Assembly: GCA_022376925.1 (NCBI GenBank)
Contig: JAIOJX010000031.1
Span: 142,680,854-142,744,853, forward strand
Reading direction: 5' to 3'
Origin: Tragulus kanchil
Lineage: Eukaryota; Chordata; Mammalia; Artiodactyla; Tragulidae
Length of the DNA stretch: 64,000 nucleotides
Within the stretch, counting starts at the first letter, position 1. The number at the start of each line of letters is the position of its first letter. A program made the position numbers and the translations under genes. Below the pieces are notes generated by a model. It made no database searches. It saw nothing but the letters and a program-made list of their open reading frames with translations, and was not told the origin of the DNA. Shown in pieces: positions 21,862 through 33,662 of the stretch.

Positions 21862-24022
21862 CAGTTGATGAGGAAGTGATCACAGATCTTGTTGCTTATC
21901 ATGTCTCACTTCCCAATATCCAAATACCAAAAAACAAATAGACTGGCATGACTGTAGAATGAGTTGCCCACTTACCCCTCAGGACTCCAAGGCAATGACA
22001 CACTATGGTTGGTTGGATGGTTGCCACAGATGCCAGGCGGCTTTTCGCCAAACTCATCTTCTCTTCCCAGCACATAGCTAGACTCAAAATCAGCCTCAAA
22101 TGTCGTTCATTCTGAGTGAAGGTGGATTTTGATCAACGGAAAGACGGGAGAAGTGACTTGTGCCACTTCCAGAACTCATACATACTGCCCCAGGGTGCTC
22201 ATCTCACCCCACAAGATCCTCTCTCCTTCCATTTGGCCAGCTGGAAGGCCGCACACAGGGTGACTCTGCAAATCCTGTGGGGAAGACGTCAGGGATGCCA
22301 GACAGAACGACCCTTGGATCACCGTTTACAAATAAGAGTTCTCAGCTGATCAAGAATACTGGTCTGGTACTGTAAGTAAGAAATAAATTTAGGAAGAATG
22401 TGTTTAGGCCAAGCCATCACATGTGGCTCCTCATAGCTAGGAATGAGTGGACAGCAGTCCAGGGCTGGGACTGGCTTAGACTGGCGGTCCAGGAGCTTTC
22501 CTTTTAGATACTCTGCTCCCTCTTAGCAGGCCTTTCTCCATTGGTCTGTGACCTCATGGTCACAAGACGGCTGCTCTACCTCCACACTATTCTAGGCAGT
22601 AGAAGAAGAAAGGAGCAACAAAAACGATGGTACTGACATCCAAAATGGAAAAACTCCCCCTAAACTTCTTCGTTTACATTTCATTGGCCATGACTGAATC
22701 ATGGGCCCACCTTAAGTGGCCAGGGGTCTGATACAGTAAATAACTGTAATGGGGTACACGGAGGGCCTGGGAAAAAAAATGCCATGGTATTTTCTATAAG
22801 GACCATGTGGGCTTAGGTGACTAGTGATGTCTGGCTCAGTGATACACAGAATGAGTATAGAGGATTTTAGCAAAGAAAAATCACTAAGCGTCCTCTGCCT
22901 AGCCATCACCTTGTCTAAGAGCCCTCATTCCTCCTCTTTTCTTTCCCAGTTGATGAGGAAGTGATCACAGATCTTGTTGCTTATCATGTCTCACTTCCCA
23001 ATATCCAAATACCAAAAAACAAATAGACTGGCATGACTGTAGAATGAGTTGCCCACTCACCCCTCAGGACTCCAAGGCAATGACACACTATGGTTGGTTG
23101 GATGGTTGCCACAGATGCCAGGCGGCTTTTCGCCAAACTCATCTTCTCTTCCCAGCACACAGCTAGACTCAAAATCAGCCTCAAATGTCGTTCATTCTGA
23201 GTGAAGGTGGATTTTGATCAACGGAAAGACGGGAGAAGTGACTTGTGCCACTTCCAGAACTCATACATACTGCCCCAGGGTGCTCATCTCACCCCACAAG
23301 ATCCTCTCTCCTTCCATTTGGCCAGCTGGAAGGCCGCACACAGGGTGACTCTGCAAATCCTGTGGGGAAGACGTCAGGGATGCCAGACAGAACGACCCTT
23401 GGATCACCGTTTACAAATAAGAGTTCTCAGCTGATCAAGAATACTGGTCTGGTACTGTGAGTAAGAAATAAATTTAGGAAGAATGTGTTTAGGCCAAGCC
23501 ATCACATGTGGCTCCTCATAGCTAGGAATGAGTGGACAGCAGTCCAGGGCTGGGACTGGCTTAGACTGGCGGTCCAGGAGCTTTCCTTTTAGATACTCTG
23601 CTCCCTCTTAGCAGGCCTTTCTCCATTGGTCTGTGACCTCATGGTCACAAGACGGCTGCTCTACCTCCACACTATTCTAGGCAGTAGAAGAAGAAAGGAG
23701 CAACAAAAACGATGGTACTGACATCCAAAATGGAAAAACTCCCCCTAAACTTCTTCGTTTACATTTCATTGGCCATGACTGAATCATGGGCCCACCTTAA
23801 GTGGCCAGGGGTCTGATACAGTAAATAACTGTAATGGGGTACACGGAGGGCCTGGGAAAAAAAATGCCATGGTATTTTCTATAAGGACCATGTGGGCTTA
23901 GGTGACTAGTGATGTCTGGCTCAGTGATACACAGAATGAGTATAGAGGATTTTAGCAAAGAAAAATCACTAAGCGTCCTCTGCCTAGCCATCACCTTGTC
24001 TAAGAGCCCTCATTCCTCCTCT
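21862..24022. repeat. Tandem duplication, period 1085, junction near 22940
   Basis: Copy one 21862-22937, copy two 22947-24022, nine bases between. They differ by a few transitions only (cacttacccct/cactcacccct, cacatagct/cacacagct, ctgtaagtaag/ctgtgagtaag), which look allelic. No transposon or gene is recognised within the unit. Confidence 0.93.
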
Positions 24023-24774
24023 GACCCAACAGACACATTTTGATCACCTACTCTACTTTCCTCCTGCCTGAAAACCATGCCGCTGCACCATGATGCCCCG
24101 TATTACATACAGATACATTTTAAGATTTAATTTCCAATCTATAATAACTTAGGATGTCCCTTTGACTTTTGACTGCAATGTGTCATGGCTTAGAGTTGGA
24201 AAAACACATCTTTGGGGATAAAATATCCTCTCCCAGGGCCAAATATGATCTTTTCTCTCCATCACCCCACATCCTCACTGCCTTTCACCAGCTCAGCTCT
24301 CCACCTCTCCTCATTGGCCTCTGTTCCTGTGTGTTTTACTCCATAAACAGGAGGACATATTCACACCTCCTGGATACAAAGTGGTTCTGAAGGACGGGAG
24401 GAGGACTTGCTACTCACATCAACAGGAAAGCATCACCAGGTTGAAGACCCACATGCAGTAAGAGGAGGGAACTTACCAGACTGTGTATTGCACTGAGGAA
24501 CAGAAGCAGTCGTCTGGTTTTCTGGACCCTTCTGATTTTGCAAAAGAAAAGTACCTGTGTTTGAATCAGGAATAAATATTCCAAAGAACAGTCACCAACC
24601 TAACCCAACAACACACCATCATTTCCACCCAGGATCTGACGTTTTCATGACTATACTCTCATGGACAGATTCACCACATAAGTCACTCTAGCTGAGAGGA
24701 ACCTGCACCAGGTGATATACATGGAATGGGTAAAACTGTTGCATCTGGTCTGATGGGAACCACACACTAAGGTC
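24023..24774. other. Unassigned stretch
   Basis: No repeat family, gene or RNA recognised. Confidence 0.5.
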
Positions 24775-25107
24775 AATGTTGAAAAAGAACCAAAGCAGAT
24801 GAGCCTGATCTTGTGGGATGGTGGGGGCCAGTGTCCTGAAACCGATTTTGAATCTTGTAGCCAGTTATCAAGAGTTGTAAGAACACAGATGCCTTATTGA
24901 ATTCAGATGCTCAGCGTCTTGCTTATTTCTATTATGAAACTGAAAAAAAATACTGTCTTTGAGCCTAAGTAAGTCTTGTGAGGCTCATGGCTCCTGCCGC
25001 TGCATGGCATTGAGTCCTCTCTGTTTCTCTGTAACTGTCAGCTTGAACCTCAGGGACTTTCTTGCCCTCTCTGTTCTTAATGTTCCTGAAATGGAAATAA
25101 AAATATC

Positions 25108-25333
25108 TGCATGCATGCATGCTCAGTCATGTCCAGCTATTTGTGACTCCGTGGACTGAGGCCTGCACCTGTTGGGTTCCTCTGTCCAAGGAATTTTCCA
25201 GGCAAGAATACTGGAACAGGTTGCCATTTTCTACTCCAAGGGATCTTCCCCACCCAAGGATCGAACCTGTGTCTCCTGAGTCTCCTGCATTGGCAGGAGG
25301 ATTCTTTAACACTGAGCCACCAGGGAAGCCCCA
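25108..25333 (-). mobile_element. Bov-tA SINE
   Basis: Antisense, preceded by gcatgcatgcatgctcagtc, with tccaaggaattttccaggca in the body, ending with gagccaccagggaagcccc. Confidence 0.92.
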
Positions 25334-25499
25334 AGAATATCTGAACTAGCTATTTATAAGAGATGTGGTACAATGAAACAATGTACTAATAGAGATGATT
25401 ATTATTATTCAAGTCTACTGTGTGTCTGGTTAGGGGTCATGCCTGATATATGATTGCAAATAATCCATACCATAATAGCCACTTAAAATAGAAGATAAG

Positions 25500-25640
25500 T
25501 TTCTCATCACTACAGATGGATAGGCCAGAGGTTGAGAGAGTGATTTGCGTGTCACATTTCTGGCACGGGTCTGAATCTGGACTAGAACTTACGTCTTTGT
25601 GACCACAGTGCCTAGGTTAGTTCAAAGCCTTATACCAACA
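25500..25640 (-). mobile_element. Possible MIR fragment
   Basis: cactacagatggataggcca, gaggttgagagagtga, cgggtctgaatctggactag and a final agtgcctaggtt block follow the antisense MIR order, strongly diverged. Repeated at about 26547-26687. Confidence 0.45.
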
Positions 25641-26154
25641 GGAAATGCCAGTTTAAAGAATGTATTAAACGGTTTGCGCTAAAATGTAGTATTTTCTTCC
25701 CGTTGTTTGAAACTCTGCCTACCAGTGAAGAAATAATGTATTCAATTCTATGAGAAACACACACTAAAAAAATGTTTGAGTCAAATACAAAATATAGCTT
25801 ACAAGATATGCCCTGGGGAAGGAATGTTGAAAAGAACCAAAGCAGATGAGCCTGATCTTGTGGGATGGTGGGGGCCAGTGTCCTGAAACCGATTTTGAAT
25901 CTTGTAGCCAGTTATCAAGAGTTGTAAGAACACAGATGCCTTATTGAATTCAGATGCTCAGCGTCTTGCTTATTTCTATTATGAAACTGAAAAAAAATAC
26001 TGTCTTTGAGCCTAAGTAAGTCTTGTGAGGCTCATGGCTCCTGCCGCTGCATGGCATTGAGTCCTCTCTGTTTCTCTGTAACTGTCAGCTTGAACCTCAG
26101 GGACTTTCTTGCCCTCTCTGTTCTTAATGTTCCTGAAATGGAAATAAAAATATC

Positions 26155-26378
26155 TGCATGCATGCATGCTCAGTCATGTCCAGCTATTTGTGACTCCGTG
26201 GACTGAGGCCTGCACCTGTTGGGTTCCTCTGTCCAAGGAATTTTCCAGGCAAGAAAACTGGAACAGGTTGCCGTTTTCTACTCCGGGGATCTTCCTAACG
26301 CAGGGATGGAACCTGAGTCTCATGTGTCTCCTGCATTGGCGGGCAGATTCTTTATCACTGAGCCACCAGGGAAGCCCC
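26155..26378 (-). mobile_element. Bov-tA SINE, divergent duplicate copy
   Basis: Sits at the same place as 25108-25333, but the right half reads like a different Bov-tA: gatcttcctaacgcagggat instead of gatcttccccacccaaggat. Confidence 0.9.
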
Positions 26379-26869
26379 AAGAATATCTGAACTAGCTATT
26401 TATAAGAGATGTGGTACAATGAAACAATGTACTAATAGAGATGATTATTATTATTCAAGTCTACTGTGTGTCTGGTTAGGGGTCATGCCTGATATATGAT
26501 TGCAAATAATCCATACCATAATAGCCACTTAAAATAGAAGATAAGTTTCTCATCACTACAGATGGATAGGCCAGAGGTTGAGAGAGTGATTTGCGTGTCA
26601 CATTTCTGGCACGGGTCTGAATCTGGACTAGAACTTACGTCTTTGTGACCACAGTGCCTAGGTTAGTTCAAAGCCTTATACCAACAGGAAATGCCAGTTT
26701 AAAGAATGTATTAAACGGTTTGCGCTAAAATGTAGTATTTTCTTCCCGTTGTTTGAAACTCTGCCTACCAGTGAAGAAATAATGTATTCAATTCTATGAG
26801 AAACACACACTAAAAAAATGTTTGAGTCAAATACAAAATATAGCTTACAATATATGCCCTTGGGAAGGA

Positions 26870-27585
26870 ATCTTCCAGAAACCAAAGAAACACATCCCTG
26901 TCTCTCAAACTTTACTATCATCCTTGCCAGGAGAGTTAAGAGATTGTTCAGGACGGTTTTGAGAATTATCATCAGAATATCTGGATTTCAGGGGCCCTTT
27001 TAGACATTTTGTTCATCTTTAGACATAACCAATGATATGGAACTGTAACTACTTAATATTTAGCCTGTGTCTATCTGTATCTCTTGAAAGACAATTTTGG
27101 GAGAAGTTAGCCATGTGGGAAGGACACCAGGAGCTGCCACGTAACCGTATTGACTGTGTTTGTCCTTTCTTTAAGTGTCTATACCACAAGCATATAGGCA
27201 TGGTTATTTAAGAAATGCTTAGATGTTAAAAAAAAAAAAAAAATACAGTCTCTGAAGCTTGCTACTCTGGCACCATACTGATTTTGACCCAGTCTGGCAC
27301 ATTAATGGAAAATACTTACAGAGACCTTAAGGTTGAATAATATTCTGGTAGAGCTCTTAAAACAAAATGGCAGCCAAGTTTTTAAATAAGCATGCCTTTC
27401 CTGGATTTTAAATAAATAAGGGTTCCAATTATACTTGAGACACATGCAGAAGTTACAGAAGTCACAGAAATGTGTGGTTTTCCTGAACAAAGAAAACTGT
27501 AGACCAGTTGTTTGGTTTGACTGTATAATGGTTTAATTAAAGTAAAAATACTCGTCTATTTCCCTTCTGCAGCTAGAAAATTACA
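26870..27585. other. Unassigned stretch
   Basis: No repeat or gene recognised apart from the poly-A run near 27228-27242. The same sequence is repeated at 27960-28675. Confidence 0.5.
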
Positions 27586-27587
27586 AA

Positions 27588-27808
27588 GTACCACAGCCTG
27601 CATGGCTTCAACAACATTAATTCACTATCTCATGGTTCTGGAGGCTAGAAATCCAAGATCAAGGTGTTGGCAGGATTGGCTCCTTGGGAGGCCCGAGAAG
27701 AAAGGATCTGTTCTAGGTCTTTCCCCCTGGCCATCTTGTCTCGACGTTGACTTCCCTTTATGTTTGTCTGCCACTGTGCCCAAATTTTGTCTTTTTACAA
27801 TAGCATCA
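27588..27808 (-). mobile_element. MaLR-type LTR, truncated by junction
   Basis: Antisense LTR words acaaagtaccacagcctgca, catggttctggaggctagaa and tccaagatcaaggtgttggc. The remainder of the element is present only after the second copy. Confidence 0.6.
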
Positions 27809-28677
27809 TTTGCGCTAAAATGTAGTATTTTCTTCCCGTTGTTTGAAACTCTGCCTACCAGTGAAGAAATAATGTATTCAATTCTATGAGAAACACACAC
27901 TAAAAAAATGTTTGAGTCAAATACAAAATATAGCTTACAATATATGCCCTTGGGAAGGAATCTTCCAGAAACCAAAGAAACACATCCCTGTCTCTCAAAC
28001 TTTACTATCATCCTTGCCAGGAGAGTTAAGAGATTGTTCAGGACGGTTTTGAGAATTATCATCAGAATATCTGGATTTCAGGGGCCCTTTTAGACATTTT
28101 GTTCATCTTTAGACATAACCAATGATATGGAACTGTAACTACTTAATATTTAGCCTGTGTCTATCTGTATCTCTTGAAAGACAATTTTGGGAGAAGTTAG
28201 CCATGTGGGAAGGACACCAGGAGCTGCCACGTAACCGTATTGACTGTGTTTGTCCTTTCTTTAAGTGTCTATACCACAAGCATATAGGCATGGTTATTTA
28301 AGAAATGCTTAGATGTTAAAAAAAAAAAAAAAATACAGTCTCTGAAGCTTGCTACTCTGGCACCATACTGATTTTGACCCAGTCTGGCACATTAATGGAA
28401 AATACTTACAGAGACCTTAAGGTTGAATAATATTCTGGTAGAGCTCTTAAAACAAAATGGCAGCCAAGTTTTTAAATAAGCATGCCTTTCCTGGATTTTA
28501 AATAAATAAGGGTTCCAATTATACTTGAGACACATGCAGAAGTTACAGAAGTCACAGAAATGTGTGGTTTTCCTGAACAAAGAAAACTGTAGACCAGTTG
28601 TTTGGTTTGACTGTATAATGGTTTAATTAAAGTAAAAATACTCGTCTATTTCCCTTCTGCAGCTAGAAAATTACAAA

Positions 28678-29008
28678 GTACCACAGCCTGCATGGCTTCA
28701 ACAACATTAATTCACTATCTCATGGTTCTGGAGGCTAGAAATCCAAGATCAAGGTGTTGGCAGGATTGGCTCCTTGGGAGGCCCGAGAAGAAAGGATCTG
28801 TTCTAGGTCTTTCCCCCTGGCCATCTTGTCTCGACGTTGACTTCCCTTTATGTTTGTCTGCCACTGTGCCCAAATTTTGTCTTTTTACAATAGCATCATT
28901 TCAACTTGATGACCTTTGTAAAGACCCTATCTCCGAAAAGCTCACATTCTAAGATGCCGGGGCTTAGGATTTCAGTGTATCGTTCCGAGGGACATAATTC
29001 ACTCCACA
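28678..29008 (-). mobile_element. MaLR-type solo LTR
   Basis: Same start as 27588, continuing through ttgatgacctttgtaaagac, cctatctccgaaaagctcac and gggcttaggatttcagtgta to ataattcactccac. This is the reverse orientation of the family also seen at 4519-4882. No viral coding sequence. Confidence 0.6.
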
Positions 29009-30549
29009 TCAGTGACGACGGATAACTGTGAAGACATCTGTGAGTTCAGTGTGTTTAGGCACAAAGGGCTGGCTGCAGCTCCAGAGGAAACAGACTTCCT
29101 GTCTCGTCTGCTTGATCCTTTATTTCTGTTCCAGAAAAACTGGGCACTTGGTGCTCTTGCATCACAGTTTTAGAGGGCGATTTCTCCATCAGCAAAGGAG
29201 ACTGATATTTTTTGGATCTCCCTCTCACAGGCAACAGTTTCCAGGCTCAAATAGCAAGGACCCTGTGGACCAGACAGGCCCCAGCGTCCGAGGAAAGCTG
29301 CCTCCTGAGCCTCCCACTTCCCTTAGTGAGTGCAGACCCTAGTGATGCTTTAGCTCATGCAGATGGTTAGGACTCTCTTCCTCATTCACAAACACTGCTT
29401 GGACCAAACATTGGTTATAAAAGGCTCCCTGGCAGTTGGTAATGAGGAGCCACCCCTGACAAAGAAGTGAACACACAAGGAGAGTGTTTGGTTCTTTTCT
29501 CCACTAAACCCCTTAGAGTGAGAGAAGCACACCAGGGCCAAAGGTGCATCTATTTTTAAAATACGGTTGAATAGTAAAATCATGACTTAAAAAGGAACTT
29601 GAATTTTTCTTCTTTCTCAGTAGGTACCACCAGTTCAGATCACTGGCTGCCACAGCCCCTTTGCAACGAAAGGAAACCGAGGGGTGACACAGATTTTCTT
29701 TGGTTTGTCAAATATTCAAGGATCTTCCGAAGCACCAAACTTCTAACCACCCATCTACCACCCATCAGTCACCGACTGTGGGCCCCCTAGGAGCTGAAAA
29801 CAAACAAACGCAAAGGGCTGACAGCACTTAATTGCAGCTTATGGCTTCTTTTCTTTAAGGCATCAGCACCCTGAAGCCGAAGTTTTTTATTAGGAAAACT
29901 ATGCCAAGACGGTCCCATCTCTTAGACCCTTCGAGGAGACAGACAGCACCATGGATGCCATGGTGTTCCAAGCAACATCTTGTAAGTGTGAAAACAAGAT
30001 AGGCCTGCTCTTCTATAGGCCAAAGGGCACTAGGAAGCACTTTCAGACCTGAAATACCCACCTTAAAAAAATAAGATCAACACTTTCTCCCTCCCTGGCC
30101 CACCCGCCTGACTAGATTCAACCTGTTAGGGTAAAAAGATGAGTCAAATTCGAGATCATGTCTGCCCCAGACAGAGAGTCAGGAAGTGTTTCAAAGAATC
30201 AAAGAAAGATGCTGCTATCAGAGAACTTACAGTTGCATGAATGAAGGCATAACACACCCACGACAGTAATGAGATAATAATTACATACATGTGTCCTCCC
30301 AGACGCCTTGAGTAGGATCCTGTCCAGTGTAGAGCCGAGTGTTTGTCAAAGGCCTTGAATCTGTTCCTAGAACTGTTCACTCTTAGGCTTTCTCTCTCTT
30401 GCATCTTTTCTTAAAGTCTTTGCTCTGTCAGTCACTTTCACTCTATCCCTAGCAGCACTTGTTTCCTCTTTCAACTGTATAAAGTTTACGCTTCATATTT
30501 TTTAACGGATATTTTTCCTCACATCAAAAAACAATCATGCCTTTCTTCC
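29009..30549. other. Unassigned stretch
   Basis: About 1.5 kb without a repeat I can name, and without a convincing ORF. Open frames of about 100 codons occur on both strands, as expected by chance. Confidence 0.5.
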
Positions 30550-30850
30550 ACCTGCTCAGGTCAAAGCCTTGACATCATCTTTCTCTCCTTGGGGTGTCTC
30601 TGTCACACCCACCACAATTCCCATACTTGAAAAATATACCCAGAATCTGACAACTTCTCTCTTCCCCACCTTCTCATTGCTATTAAATTCTTTCCCCAGC
30701 CTTGCTCACCCAGGGCTAACTAGCCTGCCTGTTTCCCGTGACCCCCCAGTACAACCTTCGATTCTCTTCACCAGGGAGAAGCCAGAGAGACTCCCAGTAT
30801 CCTGTGACTGGGCTCCCATTACCTTTCTCACTTTGTGTCCTAAGACTTAG
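30550..30850 (+). mobile_element. L2 LINE fragment
   Basis: Order of words fits L2: ccttgacatcatctttctct, tcacacccaccacaattccc, aaaaatatacccagaatctg, acaacttctctcttccccac, ctcattgctattaa, then gtatcctgtgactgggctcc. Diverged, and any frame is broken. Confidence 0.6.
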
Positions 30851-31984
30851 GGTACAAAAGGGTTTCATTCACTCCAGCAAGTGAGTGAGTGGCAAATGGA
30901 CTGGCATGATTTCTGGAGGCTGGCAGCAGAGAGGCTAGTAAACAAGATTAGAACTCCCTTTTGTGGAAGAGAGCACGAAGATGGAAGCAGCATCAAAGCC
31001 CCTGTCTCCTCCTCGCTCCTCTGTATGAAAATTAAATCCTGCAGTAATCATATTCATTGTATCAATTTACATATACAGCATGTTTTATAAGCTCCCCCGA
31101 GTAAGGTAATTAACACGCTCCGTTCTTCAGTTGTGTCTCCCTTTTTCCTTCCTGCTGGCGCTGGGGCAGGCAGCATCTTTCCTGTCGCTGGGATCCTGCT
31201 CCCCCTCCCTCTCTCTGAGGTGTGTAATGAATGGTTCTTAGGCCCTTGACTGGTGTCACCGAGACCTGGCCTGATACACTCACATGTGTCCTTCCTCCAG
31301 CCCCCAACCCTTCTGTTTTAATGGAAAACTCTCTACCATTAAAACTCTCCTGTTTTTCTCTGTATTCTCAGCAGGAGCAGATGGATGTCTTTTCAAGAAC
31401 AGGCAAATAAATTGCCCCAGTCTTTGCAAAACTGATTAAATGAATTGGTTCTTGTCCACACACTTCTACAAGGCGAATCATCCCAGCTCCAGGGATGGGC
31501 GAGGGTGGAAGGGGGTGACGGGAACAGGTGAGCATGAGGCCCTTGGGTGAAAATTAAACTGAGTCCAAAAAAAGACCCTAAAGAACACATAACATATACC
31601 CAGTGAAATACAGTGACAAAAAAACAACAACAACAAAGCCCTTTACAGTTTATAGAGCCCCTCCACAGACAAGCACCATTTTTATTCCTACATGCCTGAG
31701 CATCAGAACAAGAACTGTCTTTCCTCCCACTCAGGCATTAAGACGTATAAGCTTGACAGTGGCTACACACGTTCTCAGATGCTGAGTTCCATTCTGGGAC
31801 ATATTTTGAATGCTGATTTTTGCCTTCCCTACATCTAGCAAAATCATACATGCTACATTTTAACGGTGTTTAAATCAACACCTTTGTGTTCCATCTTTCA
31901 GCATTTCTGAAATGGGAAGGTACCCACCCTTGATGTGTATTGTAATCTGATAGTGCTTCTTTCTCCCCTTCTTTTCTAAATTAA
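30851..31984. other. Repeat-poor stretch, possible conserved non-coding DNA
   Basis: No transposon recognised. Bases 31030-31570 include caatttacatatacagcatg, gagtaaggtaattaacacgc and ttaaatgaattggttcttgt, which have the look of homeodomain-rich non-coding DNA. Suggestive only. Duplicated from 31062. Confidence 0.25.
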
Positions 31985-33267
31985 TTTATTTATAGCTTAC
32001 TTTCACAGAGTGTTGTTGTTTGTTGCTACACATATACCTAAATCAGCCACAGGCATACACATGACCCCTCCCACTTGAACTTCCCTCCCGTCTCCTCCCT
32101 TCCCACCCCTTCAGGCTGTTACAGAGCCCTGTGCAAGTTCTCTCTATTTTCTTTTTCTTTTACAAAAATGTTTTTTTGCTAATCAATTTACATATACAGC
32201 ATGTTTTATAAGCTCCCCCGAGTAAGGTAATTAACACGCTCCGTTCTTCAGTTGTGTCTCCCTTTTTCCTTCCTGCTGGCGCTGGGGCAGGCAGCATCTT
32301 TCCTGTCGCTGGGATCCTGCTCCCTCCTCTCTCTGAGGTGTGTAATGAATGGTTCTTAGGCCCTTGACTGGTGTCACGAGACCTGGCCTGATACACTCAC
32401 ATGTGTCCTTCCTCCAGCCCCAACCCTTCTGTTTTAATGGAAAACTCTCTACCATTAAAACTCTCCTGTTTTTCTCTGTATTCTCAGCAGGAGCAGATGG
32501 ATGTCTTTTCAAGAACAGGCAAATAAATTGCCCCAGTCTTTGCAAAACTGATTAAATGAATTGGTTCTTGTCCACACACTTCTACAAGGCGAATCATCCC
32601 AGCTCCAGGGATGGGCGAGGGTGGAAGGGGGTGACGGGAACAGGTGAGCATGAGGCCCTTGGGTGAAAATTAAACTGAGTCCAAAAAAAGACCCTAAAGA
32701 ACACATAACATATACCCAGTGAAATACAGTGACAAAAAAACAACAACAACAAAGCCCTTTACAGTTTATAGAGCCCCTCCACAGACAAGCACCATTTTTA
32801 TTCCTACATGCCTGAGCATCAGAACAAGAACTGTCTTTCCTCCCACTCAGGCATTAAGACGTATAAGCTTGACAGTGGCTACACACGTTCTCAGATGCTG
32901 AGTTCCATTCTGGGACATATTTTGAATGCTGATTTTTGCCTTCCCTACATCTAGCAAAATCATACATGCTACATTTTAACGGTGTTTAAATCAACACCTT
33001 TGTGTTCCATCTTTCAGCATTTCTGAAATGGGAAGGTACCCACCCTTGATGTGTATTGTAATCTGATAGTGCTTCTTTCTCCCCTTCTTTTCTAAATTAA
33101 TTTATTTATAGCTTACTTTCACAGAGTGTTGTTGTTTGTTGCTACACATATACCTAAATCAGCCACAGGCATACACATGACCCCTCCCACTTGAACTTCC
33201 CTCCCGTCTCCCTCCCCTTCCCACCCCTTCAGGCTGTTACAGAGCCCCTGTGCAAGTTCTCTCTATC
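31062..33267. repeat. Tandem duplication, period 1116-1121, junction near 32165
   Basis: Copy one 31062-32147, copy two 32182-33267. Base losses sit at inner ends: copy two near its start (ctccctcctctctctg against ctccccctccctctctctg, gtgtcacgag against gtgtcaccgag) and copy one near its end (gagccctgtg against gagcccctgtg). Confidence 0.93.
31985..32147 (-). mobile_element. Bovine-type L1 3' end, antisense, truncated by junction
   Basis: ttgctacacatatacctaaa, cagccacaggcatacacatg and cttgaacttccctcccgtct are the reverse of the ruminant L1 3' end. Confidence 0.75.
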
Positions 33268-33463
33268 TTCTATTTACACTGGTTGTCTCTTTTACATATA
33301 GTAATGTAAGTCTGCATGTCTACTCTTTCCATGCCTCTTGCCCATTCCTCTTCCCTGCCCCAATGTCCACAAGTCTGTTCTCTATGTCTGTTTCTCCACT
33401 GCTGCTCTGCATATGCATTTATCAGTACCACCTTTCTAGACTGCATACGTATAATATCTTCAA
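33103..33463 (-). mobile_element. Bovine-type L1 3' end, antisense
   Basis: Same as 31985-32147 but continuing through ctgttacagagcccctgtgc, ttacatatagtaatgtaagt and gttctctatgtctgtttctc until a Bov-tA begins at about 33464. Confidence 0.75.
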
Positions 33464-33662
33464 GTGCCAGTTGCTCAGTCGTGTCCAACTCTTTGCGACC
33501 CTGTGGACAGTAGCCCTCCAGGCTCCTCTGTCCATGGGATTTCCCAGGCAAGCATACTGGAGTGGGTGGGCATTTCAGGGGATCTTCCTGACCCAGGGAT
33601 CAAACCTGGGTCTCCTGCATGGCAGGCGGATTCTTTACCATCTGAGCCACCAGGGAAGCTTT
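33464..33662 (-). mobile_element. Bov-tA SINE
   Basis: Well-preserved antisense copy: gttgctcagtcgtgtccaac, tgtccatgggatttcccagg, gggatcaaacctgggtctcc (reverse B box), ending with tgagccaccagggaagct. Confidence 0.95.

Larger units (their letters stand above)
24775..26869. repeat. Tandem duplication, period 1047, junction 25822/25823
   Basis: Copy one 24775-25822, copy two 25823-26869, directly abutting. Nearly identical outside the SINE, but the SINE differs at many positions over about 110 bases (25217-25330 against 26264-26378). Confidence 0.92.
26719..28900. repeat. Tandem duplication, period 1090, junction 27808/27809
   Basis: Copy one 26719-27808, copy two 27809-28900, directly joined, with ttt shared at the ends. 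Even the run of about 15 A (27228, 28318) is kept. Its first 150 bases are a third copy of 25672-25822. Confidence 0.94.
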
